64,000 nucleotides of DNA, taken from the NCBI RefSeq assembly GCF_025641885.1, contig NZ_JAOTQN010000001.1:310001-374000 (forward strand), read 5' to 3'. The notes below the pieces were generated by a model. The model had not been told where the DNA came from. It ran no database searches and was given only the letters and a program-made list of their open reading frames with translations. The DNA comes from Pyrobaculum sp. 3827-6. GTDB lineage: Archaea; Thermoproteota; Thermoprotei; Thermoproteales; Thermoproteaceae. The position numbers and the translations under genes are program-made. Shown one piece after another: positions 52,288-61,518 of the stretch (its first letter is position 1; each line of letters opens with the position of its first letter).

Positions 52288-53634
52288 TTAACCTTTCTTT
52301 AACCTCTCCACGCCGGGGGGAGCCGTGCCGCCTCTAGACATCAGCGGGATTTTCCCGTAGCGCGACACATCCACCACAGCCACCTTTCCATAGAGGCCGC
52401 CGAGGTCGTGGAACTCCCCCGGCCTCCCGCCGGGGATCGGCACCAGCCTCACCCCCAGCGGCTTGTCGAGATGTACAGCAAGCGCCATGACGTCTGCTAT
52501 CACAGCCGCTACCACGTCTGGGCTGGCCTCCGCCGGTATCCCAACCATGTCAAGCCCCGTGTTACAGACAGCCGCCATGGCCTTCAAGGTGTCCAGCGTC
52601 ACTGCGCCCTCCGCGGCGGCGCTGGCCATCACGGCGTCTTCGCTCACAGGTATAAAAGCCCCGCTTAGGCCGCCGATGGTGGAGGACGCCACGGCGCCCC
52701 CCTTCTTCACCGCGTCTGTAAACAACGCCAAGGCGAACACCGAGCCAGGGGCCCCCACCCTCGGCAGGCCCATGGCCTCAAGCACAGCCGCCACCGAGTC
52801 CCCCACCTTGGGCGAGGGCGCCACGCTGAGATCCACAGCCCCGAAGGGCACCCCCAGCTCCCTCGCCACCTCCCTCCCAACCAGCTCTCCCAGCCTGGTT
52901 ATTTTAAACGCGGCTCTCTTCATGGCGTCGTGGAGTGTCCTCACGTCGGCGTCTGGCAGACTCCTCACCACAGACTCTATAACCCCCGGCCCGCTGACGG
53001 CTACGTTAATCAACGCGTCCGGCAGACCGAGGCCGTGGTAGGCCCCCGGCATGAAGGGCACGTCCTCGGGGAGGTTGGCGGTCACGGCGAAGCGGGCCGC
53101 GGCGTGGGGCTTCAGACCCAGCACCAGCTCGGCGGCCCTCCTCACGGCCTCTAGATTTATCCCCGTCATCGTCGAGGCGGCGTTGAGAAAGCCGGCGACA
53201 CGCCCCGTCTTGTTCAGCCCGTCAACCAAGCCCTCTATCAGGGCCCTGTCCCCCCGGGAGACTCCTGCGTGGACAAACGCCGAGAAGCCGCCGACGAAGT
53301 CGACGCCGTATTTCTCGGCGAGTTTGTCTAGAAAAACGGCTATCTCAACGGCGGAGGACGCGTCCCCCAGAGGCTCCAGCAGTATGGACACGGGGGACAC
53401 CGCCAGCCTAACCGTGACGATCTTCACCCCAAGGCGCGACGCCACCTTCTCCACCGCAGGCCTAAGCCTCCTGAGGTAGGGCTCTAAGAGCTCTCCAAGC
53501 GCTTCGACGGTCTCCGCGGCGGTCGGCCTCATCGCCGGGAGGGTATTTACGCTGAGCGTCACCGCGCGGATGTCGAGCTCCCTAAACAGCAACATCTCAA
53601 GCACCTCGCCGATTTCCCGCGGGTCGAATCTCAT
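52288..53634 (-). CDS. DUF711/UPF0210 family protein (glycyl-radical-like fold)
   Basis: 448 residues. Sequence blocks (TLPAMRPTAAETV, GGFSAFVHAGVSRGD, VSGPGVIESVV, STIGGLSGAFIPVSED, NTGLDMVGIP) match UPF0210, a PFL-like fold family of unknown function. It overlaps the ACT-domain gene by 4 nt, a pairing conserved widely as UPF0237-UPF0210. Expected to act in the cytoplasm, probably with the ACT protein as regulator. Confidence 0.9.
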   Translation of the reverse strand: MRFDPREIGEVLEMLLFRELDIRAVTLSVNTLPAMRPTAAETVEALGELLEPYLRRLRPAVEKVASRLGVKIVTVRLAVSPVSILLEPLGDASSAVEIAVFLDKLAEKYGVDFVGGFSAFVHAGVSRGDRALIEGLVDGLNKTGRVAGFLNAASTMTGINLEAVRRAAELVLGLKPHAAARFAVTANLPEDVPFMPGAYHGLGLPDALINVAVSGPGVIESVVRSLPDADVRTLHDAMKRAAFKITRLGELVGREVARELGVPFGAVDLSVAPSPKVGDSVAAVLEAMGLPRVGAPGSVFALALFTDAVKKGGAVASSTIGGLSGAFIPVSEDAVMASAAAEGAVTLDTLKAMAAVCNTGLDMVGIPAEASPDVVAAVIADVMALAVHLDKPLGVRLVPIPGGRPGEFHDLGGLYGKVAVVDVSRYGKIPLMSRGGTAPPGVERLKKG

Positions 53635-53903
53635 ATCCTCTGCATGTAGCGAAACACATCTATGTGGTACACCGCCACCATCACCCCCAGACGCCTCCCC
53701 TCCTCCTCAAGCTCCCGGCGCAACTGGGCGATGTCCACGTCGGCCTTAGATATGTCCACCACCATAATCATAGAAAATATGTTCTGCACCACCGTCTGGG
53801 CGATATCCACAATATTGGCATTGTGCCGGGCAAGGACGGAGGCTATACCAGCCACGATGCCAACCCGATCAGCGCCTAGAACAGACACAACAGCCAGCTC
53901 CAT
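53631..53903 (-). CDS. ACT-domain protein (UPF0237)
   Basis: 90 residues, one ACT domain (VVSVLGADRVGIVAGIASVLARHNANIVDI) that likely binds an amino acid. I chose ATG 53903 because TTATATAGAG lies 25 nt upstream; the frame extends to TTG 53918. Partner of the downstream UPF0210 gene. Confidence 0.9.
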   Translation of the reverse strand: MELAVVSVLGADRVGIVAGIASVLARHNANIVDIAQTVVQNIFSMIMVVDISKADVDIAQLRRELEEEGRRLGVMVAVYHIDVFRYMQRI

Positions 53904-53970
53904 GAGCCAAGTATCCAACCTCTATATAAAAACAACCGGCCACGCGCTATAAAAAACGTACAGAAACTAC

Positions 53971-54048
53971 GTGAAGACAGCAGTCGGAACACCCTACAAA
54001 ACCCACCCCCCAGAACAACTCTTACGTAAATTACGGAGAAGGAAATAG
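53971..54048 (+). CDS. Candidate 25-residue leaderless ORF
   Basis: GTG 53971 lies about 20 nt after a TATA-like CTATAAAAAA, with no other gene to explain this promoter. It encodes a short peptide with a basic C-terminal end (LLRKLRRRK). It could equally be an RNA start. No homologue is recognised. Confidence 0.25.
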   Translation: MKTAVGTPYKTHPPEQLLRKLRRRK

Positions 54049-54072
54049 ACTTTTTACACGACACGTAAATTA
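54024..54072. repeat. Two direct repeats ACGTAAATTA before the AsnRS-like gene
   Basis: Exact 10-nt copies at 54024-54033 and 54063-54072, 39 nt apart. The second overlaps the likely TATA element of the next gene, so a repressor binding both is possible. The first contains the palindrome TTACGTAA. Confidence 0.35.
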
Positions 54073-54093
54073 AAACCATTTTACAGAGCCCAT

Positions 54094-55155
54094 ATGGATT
54101 ATCTGGAGCCTAGGTTTCATCCAGCGGTGGTTGAGTTTGAGAAGTTTGTGGCGGATAGGGAGGGCTACCGTAGGGCGTTGGAGGAGTGGCTGAGGTACTC
54201 CTGGAGGTGGGCCCGCGTCGACAAGTACCGGCTAGTCTTTAAGATACAGGCGGCTGCCCTAAGGGCTATCCGGGAGTTTCTAGACAGCCAGGGCTTCACA
54301 GAAGTCCTCCCGCCCATCATCGGCCCTGTGACAGACCCCGGCATTAGAGGAGCCAGGCAAGCCGCCATTGACTTCTACGGCCGCGAGTATAAGGTGATGT
54401 CCTCCGCCATCCTCTACAAACAGTACATGGCCGCCTCGCTGGGCAAGATATATTTCGTAAGTCCAAACGTGAGGCTTGAGCCCCCCGACTCGATATACAC
54501 CGGTAGACACCTCGTCGAATTTGTACAGGTGGATGTGGAGATTCTGGGCGCAGACTACCACAAGGCGATGGAGGTGGCGGAGGGCCTTGTGGCCTATGTG
54601 GTGAGGGCCGTGGGGGAGGAGTACGGCAGAGAACTAGAGAAGGTATTCGGCAGATCTCTGCCTGAGCTTAAGCCGCCGTTTAGGAGGTACAGCCATGGGG
54701 AGGTGGTGAAGATTGTCAACTCCTTGGGTTGCCGCAACCCCCCCGACGCGGAGCTTGAGTGGAGTTGCGAGAGGCTTTTCTCTGGTCTGCACAGGCAGCC
54801 CGTGTTTATATACGACTACCCCAAGGGTTCGCGGGGTTTCTACGACCGGGAGGACCCGGCGAGGCCGGGGGTGTTGAGGGATTTCGACATGCTCTACCCA
54901 GAGGGTTTTGGGGAGGCTGTTAGCGGAGCTGAGCGTGAGTACGAGCCGGAGAGAGTGGCGGCGAGGATTAGGGAGGGCGGGGAGGACCCGGCGAGGTATC
55001 AGTGGTATCTAGAGATGTTGAGAGAGCTCTACCCTCTGCAGACGGCGGGCTTCGGCATAGGCGTAGAGAGACTGACAAGATACCTATGCGGCCTAAGAGC
55101 AGTATGGGAAGCAAGACCATACCCAAAACTAGCAGGAATAGCGCCTACGCCATAA
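54094..55155 (+). CDS. AsnRS-like protein lacking the anticodon-binding domain (candidate archaeal asparagine synthetase A)
   Basis: 353 residues with a class II aaRS core close to AspRS/AsnRS (AIREFLDSQGFTEVLPPII, GREYKVMSSAILYKQYMA, GFGIGVERLTRYLCG). The N-terminal OB-fold that reads the anticodon is absent. Archaeal proteins of this shape are known to make asparagine from aspartate and ammonia with ATP, which is the likely role; tRNA charging cannot be excluded. ATG is 23 nt after an AAATTAAAAC box. Confidence 0.8.
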   Translation: MDYLEPRFHPAVVEFEKFVADREGYRRALEEWLRYSWRWARVDKYRLVFKIQAAALRAIREFLDSQGFTEVLPPIIGPVTDPGIRGARQAAIDFYGREYKVMSSAILYKQYMAASLGKIYFVSPNVRLEPPDSIYTGRHLVEFVQVDVEILGADYHKAMEVAEGLVAYVVRAVGEEYGRELEKVFGRSLPELKPPFRRYSHGEVVKIVNSLGCRNPPDAELEWSCERLFSGLHRQPVFIYDYPKGSRGFYDREDPARPGVLRDFDMLYPEGFGEAVSGAEREYEPERVAARIREGGEDPARYQWYLEMLRELYPLQTAGFGIGVERLTRYLCGLRAVWEARPYPKLAGIAPTP

Positions 55156-55236
55156 TTATAATTAACTTTGAGAGAAGGGTATGGGATTCTACTTTAATCT
55201 AATTGTTGTACAAAAGGCTGGAGTATTCTTCAAGTA

Positions 55237-56364
55237 ATGTACTTCCCAGGTCTTGAAGGTGTTGTAATTAAGGAGACAAAAATATGTCACATAGATCTGG
55301 AAAACTCCAAGATATACTACAGAGGGTACGACCTCGAGGAACTCGCCCTGAACTCAAGCTTCGAGGAGGTTGCCTATCTCCTCTGGTTCGGCCGCTTCCC
55401 GACTAGGAGGGAGCTGGAAGAGTTCAAAAACGAGTTAAAAAACTACAGGAGGCCGCCTAGACATGTCGAGGAGATCGTGGCGGCGGCCCCCCCAAGCGCG
55501 GAGCCGATAGACGTGTTGAGAACCGGCGTATCGGCACTGGCCCTAGGCGAAGACTTGTCGGCCAAGGATCCCGAGGCTGAGTTGAGGAGGGGCGAGCGGA
55601 TCACCGCCGCCATGCCCTACATCGTCGCCGCGTTTCACAGGTTGAGGAGCGGGCAGAGGCCTGTTGACCCGGCCGAGGCGGCGAGCCACGCGGAGTACTA
55701 CCTCTGGGCGGTGAGGGGGGAGAGGCCGAGTCCCCGCGAGGTGAAGGCCCTCGACGTCATGTTGGTGATATATGCCGAACACTCTATGAACAACAGCGCC
55801 TTCACCGCGGTGTCGGTGGCCTCGACGCTGGCGGATATGTACGCCGCCGTCACCGCCGCAATAGCCAGCCTCAAGGGGCCACTCCACGGAGGGGCAAACG
55901 TCGACGCGGCCAAGATGCTCGAGGAGGTGGGGAGCGTCCAGAGGGTGCAGAGCTGGGTAGACGAGCAGCTAGCCAAGGGGAGGAGGATCCCAGGGTTTGG
56001 ACATAGGCTGTATAAAAAGGGACCTGACCCCCGTCTGAGAGTGCTACGCGTCCTCGCCAGAGATCTGGCGGCTGAGAGGGGCGACTTCCGCTGGGTAGAG
56101 CTGGCGGAGAAGCTAGAGGAGTACGTGACGTCTAAGCTATCGCAGAAGGGCATATACCCAAACACAGACCTCTACGCCGCGGTCATCTTCAGATACCTGG
56201 GGCTACCGGTTGACCTAAATCTCCCTACCTTCGCCGTGTCTAGAGTGGCTGGGTGGGTGGCGCACGTGGTGGAGTACCGGCAGTCAAACCGCCTAATTAG
56301 ACCCACCGAGAGGTACACAGGTCCGCTGGGGCTGAGGTACGTGCCCATCGACCAGAGGGGCTAG
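55237..56364 (+). CDS. gltA: Citrate synthase
   Basis: 375 residues. Catalytic segments SLKGPLHGGAN (His), GFGHRLYKKGPD (His) and YPNTDLYA (Asp) are all present. It condenses oxaloacetate and acetyl-CoA; a methylcitrate activity is possible in this family. The promoter is AT-rich but the box is less clear than elsewhere, and the ATG was taken because KICHIDLENSKIYYRGYD follows in the usual place. Confidence 0.93.
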   Translation: MYFPGLEGVVIKETKICHIDLENSKIYYRGYDLEELALNSSFEEVAYLLWFGRFPTRRELEEFKNELKNYRRPPRHVEEIVAAAPPSAEPIDVLRTGVSALALGEDLSAKDPEAELRRGERITAAMPYIVAAFHRLRSGQRPVDPAEAASHAEYYLWAVRGERPSPREVKALDVMLVIYAEHSMNNSAFTAVSVASTLADMYAAVTAAIASLKGPLHGGANVDAAKMLEEVGSVQRVQSWVDEQLAKGRRIPGFGHRLYKKGPDPRLRVLRVLARDLAAERGDFRWVELAEKLEEYVTSKLSQKGIYPNTDLYAAVIFRYLGLPVDLNLPTFAVSRVAGWVAHVVEYRQSNRLIRPTERYTGPLGLRYVPIDQRG

Positions 56365-56419
56365 GCCGGTTCTCTATTTGGCTATATATTCCTTTAAATA
56401 GGTACACATTTGGGGGGCT

Positions 56420-57190
56420 ATGAAGGTGGCTGTCCTGGTCAAGACGGCGCTCGACACGGGCCAGCTCCGGGTGAGGGATACGGTGGCGACAGAGGAAACC
56501 CCGCTGAAAATCAGCGACATTGACCGTAACGCCATTGAGGAGGCGGTGAAGCTAAAGGGGCAGGACAAGGCGTACGCCGTCACTGTGCTGAAGTGGGGGC
56601 CCCTCCAGAAAAAGGCCCAGGAGGCTGAGAACGTGTTGCGGGAGGCTCTGGCCATGGGCCTGGACGAGGCGTACCTCGTCGCCGACGAGAGGTTGCTAAA
56701 CGCGAGCCACGTAGTCACGGCAAAGGCGCTGGCCGCCGTGGTGAAGAAGGTAGGCGCGGACATCGTGCTGGCCGGGGAGGCCACTGTCGACAACTACACA
56801 GGTCAGATACCCGCTAGAGTCGCCGCGGAGCTGGGCTGGCCCGTGGTGACCTACGTGAGGGAGCTGAGGGTAGAGGGGGGGAGGCTAATAGCCAGGCGCG
56901 ACTTGGAGGACCACGTGGAGGTTGTGGAGGTTCAGCTACCGGCTGTTGTCTCGGTGACGAGGGAGATCAACCAGCCGCGCATCCCCACGTTGCTAGCGAT
57001 TAGGGCTGCTATGAAGAAGCCGGTGAATAGGCTCACCCTTGCCGATCTCGGCGTCGAGGTGGCGCCCAGGATAGCCGCCGCCTACAAGCCCCTTGTAATA
57101 CAGAGGAAGAAGGTGGTAATTAAAGACGGCACGCCGGAGGAGAAGGCTGAGAAGTTGATACAGTACCTCAGACAGGAGGGGGTGATATGA
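56420..57190 (+). CDS. etfB: Electron transfer flavoprotein beta subunit
   Basis: 256 residues with the FixA/EtfB block (KVAVLVKTALDTGQLRV ... ISDIDRNAIEEAVKLKG ... ATVDNYTGQIPARVAAELGWPVVTYV). With EtfA it carries electrons between dehydrogenases and the membrane; the FixC/FixX partners that make the Pyrobaculum EtfABCX complex bifurcating are not in this window. ATG is 25 nt after CTTTAAATA. Overlaps etfA by 4 nt. Confidence 0.93.
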   Translation: MKVAVLVKTALDTGQLRVRDTVATEETPLKISDIDRNAIEEAVKLKGQDKAYAVTVLKWGPLQKKAQEAENVLREALAMGLDEAYLVADERLLNASHVVTAKALAAVVKKVGADIVLAGEATVDNYTGQIPARVAAELGWPVVTYVRELRVEGGRLIARRDLEDHVEVVEVQLPAVVSVTREINQPRIPTLLAIRAAMKKPVNRLTLADLGVEVAPRIAAAYKPLVIQRKKVVIKDGTPEEKAEKLIQYLRQEGVI

Positions 57191-58083
57191 AGGCCCTAGT
57201 GGTCTACCCCAACAGGGAGCTTCTATATGCCGCGTCTACACTAGGCGGAGAAGTCGCGGCGCTGGTCTTCAGCGAAAGGGAAGCCGAGGCCGTCAAGGGA
57301 GTGGCTCACAGGGCGTTGGTGGCTGAGGTAGATCCGAGGCTACCCGACGCGGTCGCGGAGGCTGTTGTCAAGGCCGCCCAGAGCTACCAGGTAGTGTTGT
57401 TGCCGTCTACTAAAAACGGGAAGACCGTGGGGGGCCTGGTGGCGCAGAGGCTGGGGGCCGAATTCTTGACAGACGTACTTACGCTGAGGGTGGAGGGCGG
57501 CGTGTTGAAGGCGGAGAGGTACGTCTTCGGCAACAAGGCCGTGGCGGCTGTGGAGGCCGCTCCCCCCGTTGTAGTGACAGTTGCGCCGGGCAGGTTCCAG
57601 GGCCAGCCGCCGGCAGTCCAGACCACGGTGGAGAAGGTGGCTCTTCAGGCGGGTTCTAAGATGAAAATCGTGTCTGTGGAGGAGAAGGCGAGAGGCGCCG
57701 TTAAGCTAGAGGAGGCGGAGATCATCGTGTCTGTGGGCAGGGGCTTCAAGAAGAAGGAGGATCTCCAAATGGCTTTTGAACTAGCCAGAGTACTTGGCGG
57801 CCAGGTGGGTTGCTCCCGCCCCATAGCCGCGGACTTGAAGTGGTTGCCTGAGGAGCACTGGGTTGGGCTCTCCGGCAAGAAGGTGAAGCCGAAGCTCTAC
57901 CTAGCCATCGGCATCTCCGGCCAGCCGCAACACATAGCTGGTATACTAGACAGCCGCATCATCGCGGCGATAAACAACGACCCCTCCGCGCCTATTTTCC
58001 AAAACGCAGACTACGGCGTCGTGGAGGACTTGTACAAAATAGTCCCCATTTTGATAAACAAGTTGTCAAAAACTAAGGGCTAG
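57187..58083 (+). CDS. etfA: Electron transfer flavoprotein alpha subunit
   Basis: 298 residues with the C-terminal FAD-binding signature (KPKLYLAIGISGQPQHIAG ... IIAAINNDPSAPIF). The ATG overlaps the etfB stop, and the end overlaps the convergent CBS gene by 11 nt. Confidence 0.95.
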   Translation: MKALVVYPNRELLYAASTLGGEVAALVFSEREAEAVKGVAHRALVAEVDPRLPDAVAEAVVKAAQSYQVVLLPSTKNGKTVGGLVAQRLGAEFLTDVLTLRVEGGVLKAERYVFGNKAVAAVEAAPPVVVTVAPGRFQGQPPAVQTTVEKVALQAGSKMKIVSVEEKARGAVKLEEAEIIVSVGRGFKKKEDLQMAFELARVLGGQVGCSRPIAADLKWLPEEHWVGLSGKKVKPKLYLAIGISGQPQHIAGILDSRIIAAINNDPSAPIFQNADYGVVEDLYKIVPILINKLSKTKG

Positions 58084-58471
58084 CCGGGGATTTAAGCTCT
58101 CGGAGCACGTCTCTAATAGACACCATCCCCACGAGCTCCCCCTTTTTGTTGACAACCACCAGGTGGCGGATGTTGTGCATTATCATCAACTCAGCCGCCT
58201 TATCCACGTCGGCGTCTTCGCCTACGCTTACCACGCCCGTGGACATAAATGCCTCGATGGGCGTGGACAGCGGCATCTTTATGGCGATGGCCTTCACAAT
58301 GTCCCTTTCGGAGATCACCGCGACGGGCTTGTTGGGATTGTCGGCCTCCACCACTACAAGCGCCCCCACGTTCTCCGCGGCCATCTTCTCGGCGGCCTGC
58401 AACAAGGTGTCTTTTGGGGTGATGGTGACGGGCTTCCTACGGACCAGCGAGCCTACCAGACGCCGCCTCAT
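58073..58471 (-). CDS. Two-CBS-domain protein, downstream copy
   Basis: 132 residues with two CBS domains (QAAEKMAAENVGALVVVE ... AVISERDIVKAI; AAELMIMHNIRHLVVV ... MVSIRDVL). They bind adenine nucleotides. ATG 58471 overlaps the stop of the upstream copy by 1 nt (TGATG), favouring it over the longer frame to 58495. Paralogue of the next gene. Confidence 0.88.
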   Translation of the reverse strand: MRRRLVGSLVRRKPVTITPKDTLLQAAEKMAAENVGALVVVEADNPNKPVAVISERDIVKAIAIKMPLSTPIEAFMSTGVVSVGEDADVDKAAELMIMHNIRHLVVVNKKGELVGMVSIRDVLRELKSPASP

Positions 58472-58890
58472 CACTCCTCCGGAGGGGGCCACCAAACCTT
58501 CTCCCCAATAGCCTTCAGCGCCTTGTCCTCAATCAAGTCTCGGATTGACACGACCCCCGCCAGCGTCCCGTCGTCGTTTAAAACTACTACATGTCTAATA
58601 CCCCTCTCCCTCATCGCCTTAACCACTTTATACACGTCGTCTCCCCTCTTCGCTGTGAGCAGAGGCCCCCTCGTGCCGATATTCACAGCCTTCTCATCCA
58701 TACTCACCCCCCGGTCAAGCGCCTTAATAACGTCGCGTTCAGACACCACAGCCACCGGCCTCCTCCCGCTGTCTACCACCACCACGAGTCCAATGTTGTT
58801 ACTAGCCATTAGCCTGACAACGTCTCTCACAGTGGCGCCCTCCGTGACATATATAGGTTGCCGCCGAATATAGACATCTATCTTCTCCAT
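58471..58890 (-). CDS. Two-CBS-domain protein, upstream copy
   Basis: 139 residues, two CBS domains (VRDVVRLMASNNIGLVVVVD ... VSERDVIKAL; VYKVVKAMRERGIRHVVVL ... VVSIRDLI). ATG is 24 nt after TATATATAC. It and the downstream gene probably arose by duplication and form an operon; the two may form heterodimers. Confidence 0.88.
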   Translation of the reverse strand: MEKIDVYIRRQPIYVTEGATVRDVVRLMASNNIGLVVVVDSGRRPVAVVSERDVIKALDRGVSMDEKAVNIGTRGPLLTAKRGDDVYKVVKAMRERGIRHVVVLNDDGTLAGVVSIRDLIEDKALKAIGEKVWWPPPEE

Positions 58891-58928
58891 GTCATAAAGT
58901 TGAGACGTGTATATATACTCTATTCTAC

Positions 58929-60314
58929 TTAGCCAAGGAACTTGCGGTACTTAGCCATGGCTATTATATTTGACTCATTTCTATACATCCGTAGAAGCGC
59001 TAGGTATGTGCCTGCGGCTCTCTCTCTAACATCTAGGTAGTCAAGAGCCTCGTTTACAACTTTTACAAAATCCTCGCCGACGTAGCGCTCCGCAGTGGCG
59101 GGGTCGTAGAACTGCGCGTCGTACTGAACCTCCTTCCGGTAGGCAGGTAGCGCCCTCAGCAGGAGGTCAAGCTTATCCCCACGCGCGAGCTCCACCACGG
59201 TAGGCGCGTCGAGCAGAATTGGGGGCAACCCCATGGCGTACCACGTGGAGGTGTATACAATAGCCCTCGGCATATTAACCACGCGGTCGTGTAACGTCAG
59301 TGTTCTGCCGTACACGCTCCAGCTAACGCGGTCGCGGGTTGGGGGCACGAGCCGCGCCATCTCGACGATCTTGTCGGCGTATTTCGCAACTACTCCCCGG
59401 TAGGTCGAGCTGGCTTGGGTAATTATCTGGTAAAGCTCCGGATCTACAGCCTTGACCCCCCTCACACAGCATGCGGCAAGTAGCGACTCCTTTACATTTA
59501 CATACTCGTTATAAGACACGTCGTATCTAACCGCCGACTGGATAGTTACTGTGTAGTAACCAGAGTACTGTAGCACTTCTAAATGCGCCAGCTGTGGGTT
59601 GTTTATACCTCCGCGGAAGGGTGGGGAGCCCATCCCCAGGATGGGGTGTATCCTCACGCCGAACCTCTCCTCTATCTGCGGCGTCTTTGCCAAGGTCAAC
59701 ACAATGGAGAGCGCGGATGCTATGTGGCCGTACTTGACGGCTGAGTCGGACTTGCCCAGGAACAGCCTGATCCTCTGCGGCTTCTCCTCCAGCTTATTCA
59801 TAAAGGAGGCGAGCATGTCCTCGATCTTCAGCTGGGCGTGGGCGTCCTCCACCAGCGGCACAATTTCTATAGGCTCCCACTTGATACCCAATTCCTGTTC
59901 GTAAATTCTCGACTTGTGTTGCAACATCCTGTATACAAGGTAAAGCGTGTCTATATCAGCCACCATGGGCAGTACCACCCACCTAATGGCCTGCCTTCCC
60001 ATCAGCTTCACAGAGAAGTAGTTGGCGAGGACGGCCGCCTCAAGGGTCAGCATAGCTCTTTCAAACTCCTCAAGCCTTGGGTTAGGCATCCGGGGGGTTA
60101 GAAAGAACTTCTCCCCCAGAGGCAAGTCGGCCTCCTTAGCCTTGACCGTAATGTCCTTGGGCTGGGAGTAGGGCGTAGTCTTCCCCTCGTAGTCTATCAT
60201 AACCTCGTCGCATCCATAGGCGGTGTGGCCAACCAACGCCTCATCCACCTCCTCGGCCGTGGTGATCTTCACAGTCGTGTCTGGGTGTTGTGTACACATT
60301 AGCTTAGGCGTCAT
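58929..60314 (-). CDS. ppcA: Archaeal-type phosphoenolpyruvate carboxylase
   Basis: 461 residues, the short archaeal PEPC type (start PKLMCTQHPDTTVKI; GMGSPPFRGGINNP; YSGYYTVTIQSAVRYD). It makes oxaloacetate from PEP and bicarbonate, feeding the citrate cycle or the dicarboxylate/4-hydroxybutyrate CO2 fixation cycle known in Thermoproteales. ATG is about 24 nt after CTTTAAAAAC. Confidence 0.95.
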   Translation of the reverse strand: MTPKLMCTQHPDTTVKITTAEEVDEALVGHTAYGCDEVMIDYEGKTTPYSQPKDITVKAKEADLPLGEKFFLTPRMPNPRLEEFERAMLTLEAAVLANYFSVKLMGRQAIRWVVLPMVADIDTLYLVYRMLQHKSRIYEQELGIKWEPIEIVPLVEDAHAQLKIEDMLASFMNKLEEKPQRIRLFLGKSDSAVKYGHIASALSIVLTLAKTPQIEERFGVRIHPILGMGSPPFRGGINNPQLAHLEVLQYSGYYTVTIQSAVRYDVSYNEYVNVKESLLAACCVRGVKAVDPELYQIITQASSTYRGVVAKYADKIVEMARLVPPTRDRVSWSVYGRTLTLHDRVVNMPRAIVYTSTWYAMGLPPILLDAPTVVELARGDKLDLLLRALPAYRKEVQYDAQFYDPATAERYVGEDFVKVVNEALDYLDVRERAAGTYLALLRMYRNESNIIAMAKYRKFLG

Positions 60315-60429
60315 TACCTCCGTCCCTATGGAGGTTTTTAAAGTTTAAGCTATAAAATCTATAATTATAAAAATAATTAAAAGACAACAAAAAAGTTAAG
60401 ATTTAAAAAGTTTTGTATTAACCACGCCG

Positions 60430-61518
60430 ATGAGAGCCGCCGTCCTAAGGCAGTACAACCAGCCACTGAAGCTGGAGGACGTCAACGCGGCGCCTCCTCA
60501 ACGCGGCGAGGTCAAGGTGAGGATTCAGGCCGCCGGCGTGTGCCACAGCGACTTGTACGTACTCGAAGGCGCCACACCCGTACCGCCGCCTCTCGTGCCG
60601 GGGCACGAAGCGGTGGCGGTGGTGGAAGAGGTAGGCCCCGACGTCGACAGCGTATCACCCGGCGACGTGGTCGTCACCAGCTTCATATGGCCGTGTGGAC
60701 GCTGTAGGAACTGCGTAAGGGGGGCGGAAAACCTCTGCGAAAATTTTGCAAAAGTCCGGCTGAAAGGCGTACTGCTGGACGGAACCACAAGGCTGAGGAG
60801 CCCCACGGGAGAGGAGATTAGGATATTCCTCGGAGGGACCTGGGCGGAGGAGGCCGTGGTCCCGGCCACCGCGGTGGCTAAACTGCCGCCAGCTATGAAG
60901 GGCCGTAGAGAATTGGCCATGCTCGGCTGTGCCTACCTAACGGCGTACGGCGCGGTGGTGAACACAGGCTCCGTCTCCCCGGGAGACGTCGTGGCGGTTA
61001 TAGGCACGGGCGGCGTCGGGCTGGCCGCTGTCCAGGTGGCAAAGGCCGTGGGGGCCAGGGTGGTGGCGGTGGGGAGGAACCCCCAGAAGCTTAAATTAGC
61101 GGCGGAGCTGGGGGCCGAGGTGGTGGATACAAAATCCGGCGACGCCGTGAAGGCGGTGCAGGAACTGACAGGCGGGAGGGGGGCAGACGTCGTCATTGAG
61201 GCGGTTGGGTCCGACGAAACTATACAACAGGCGGTGGACATGGCGGCCCTGGGCGGGAGGGTGGTCCTCGTCGGCTTAATGCCGCTGGGCCACAAAACGC
61301 CCCTGGCCCTCGCCAGGGTGGTCCGCGGGGGGATACATATTATGGGTAGCTACGGCGCGAGGCCTAGGCTAGATCTGCCCGTAGTCATCAAGATGGTGGA
61401 GAGGGGTCTCTTACAGCCGGAGAGGCTCGCTGGCCCCGTCTACAAGCTGGAGGAGATAAACGAGGCGGTGGAGGCTTTAAGGAGCGGGAGGGCCATTAGA
61501 CCTATAGTGGTGCCTTAG
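60430..61518 (+). CDS. Zinc-dependent alcohol dehydrogenase
   Basis: 362 residues of the medium-chain dehydrogenase family. Catalytic zinc ligands in GVCHSD and GHEAV, structural zinc in CGRCRNCVRGAENLC, and the nucleotide site GTGGVGLAAVQ. Substrate unknown. ATG is 24 nt after ATTTAAAAAG. The end overlaps the convergent flavoprotein gene by 42 nt. Confidence 0.92.
   Translation: MRAAVLRQYNQPLKLEDVNAAPPQRGEVKVRIQAAGVCHSDLYVLEGATPVPPPLVPGHEAVAVVEEVGPDVDSVSPGDVVVTSFIWPCGRCRNCVRGAENLCENFAKVRLKGVLLDGTTRLRSPTGEEIRIFLGGTWAEEAVVPATAVAKLPPAMKGRRELAMLGCAYLTAYGAVVNTGSVSPGDVVAVIGTGGVGLAAVQVAKAVGARVVAVGRNPQKLKLAAELGAEVVDTKSGDAVKAVQELTGGRGADVVIEAVGSDETIQQAVDMAALGGRVVLVGLMPLGHKTPLALARVVRGGIHIMGSYGARPRLDLPVVIKMVERGLLQPERLAGPVYKLEEINEAVEALRSGRAIRPIVVP

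Noticed and set aside
58150-58210. CTGA and TGATGA boxes on the minus strand in the CBS gene
   Set aside because: They occur in the D'-C' order with no fitting outer C and D boxes, inside a conserved coding region.
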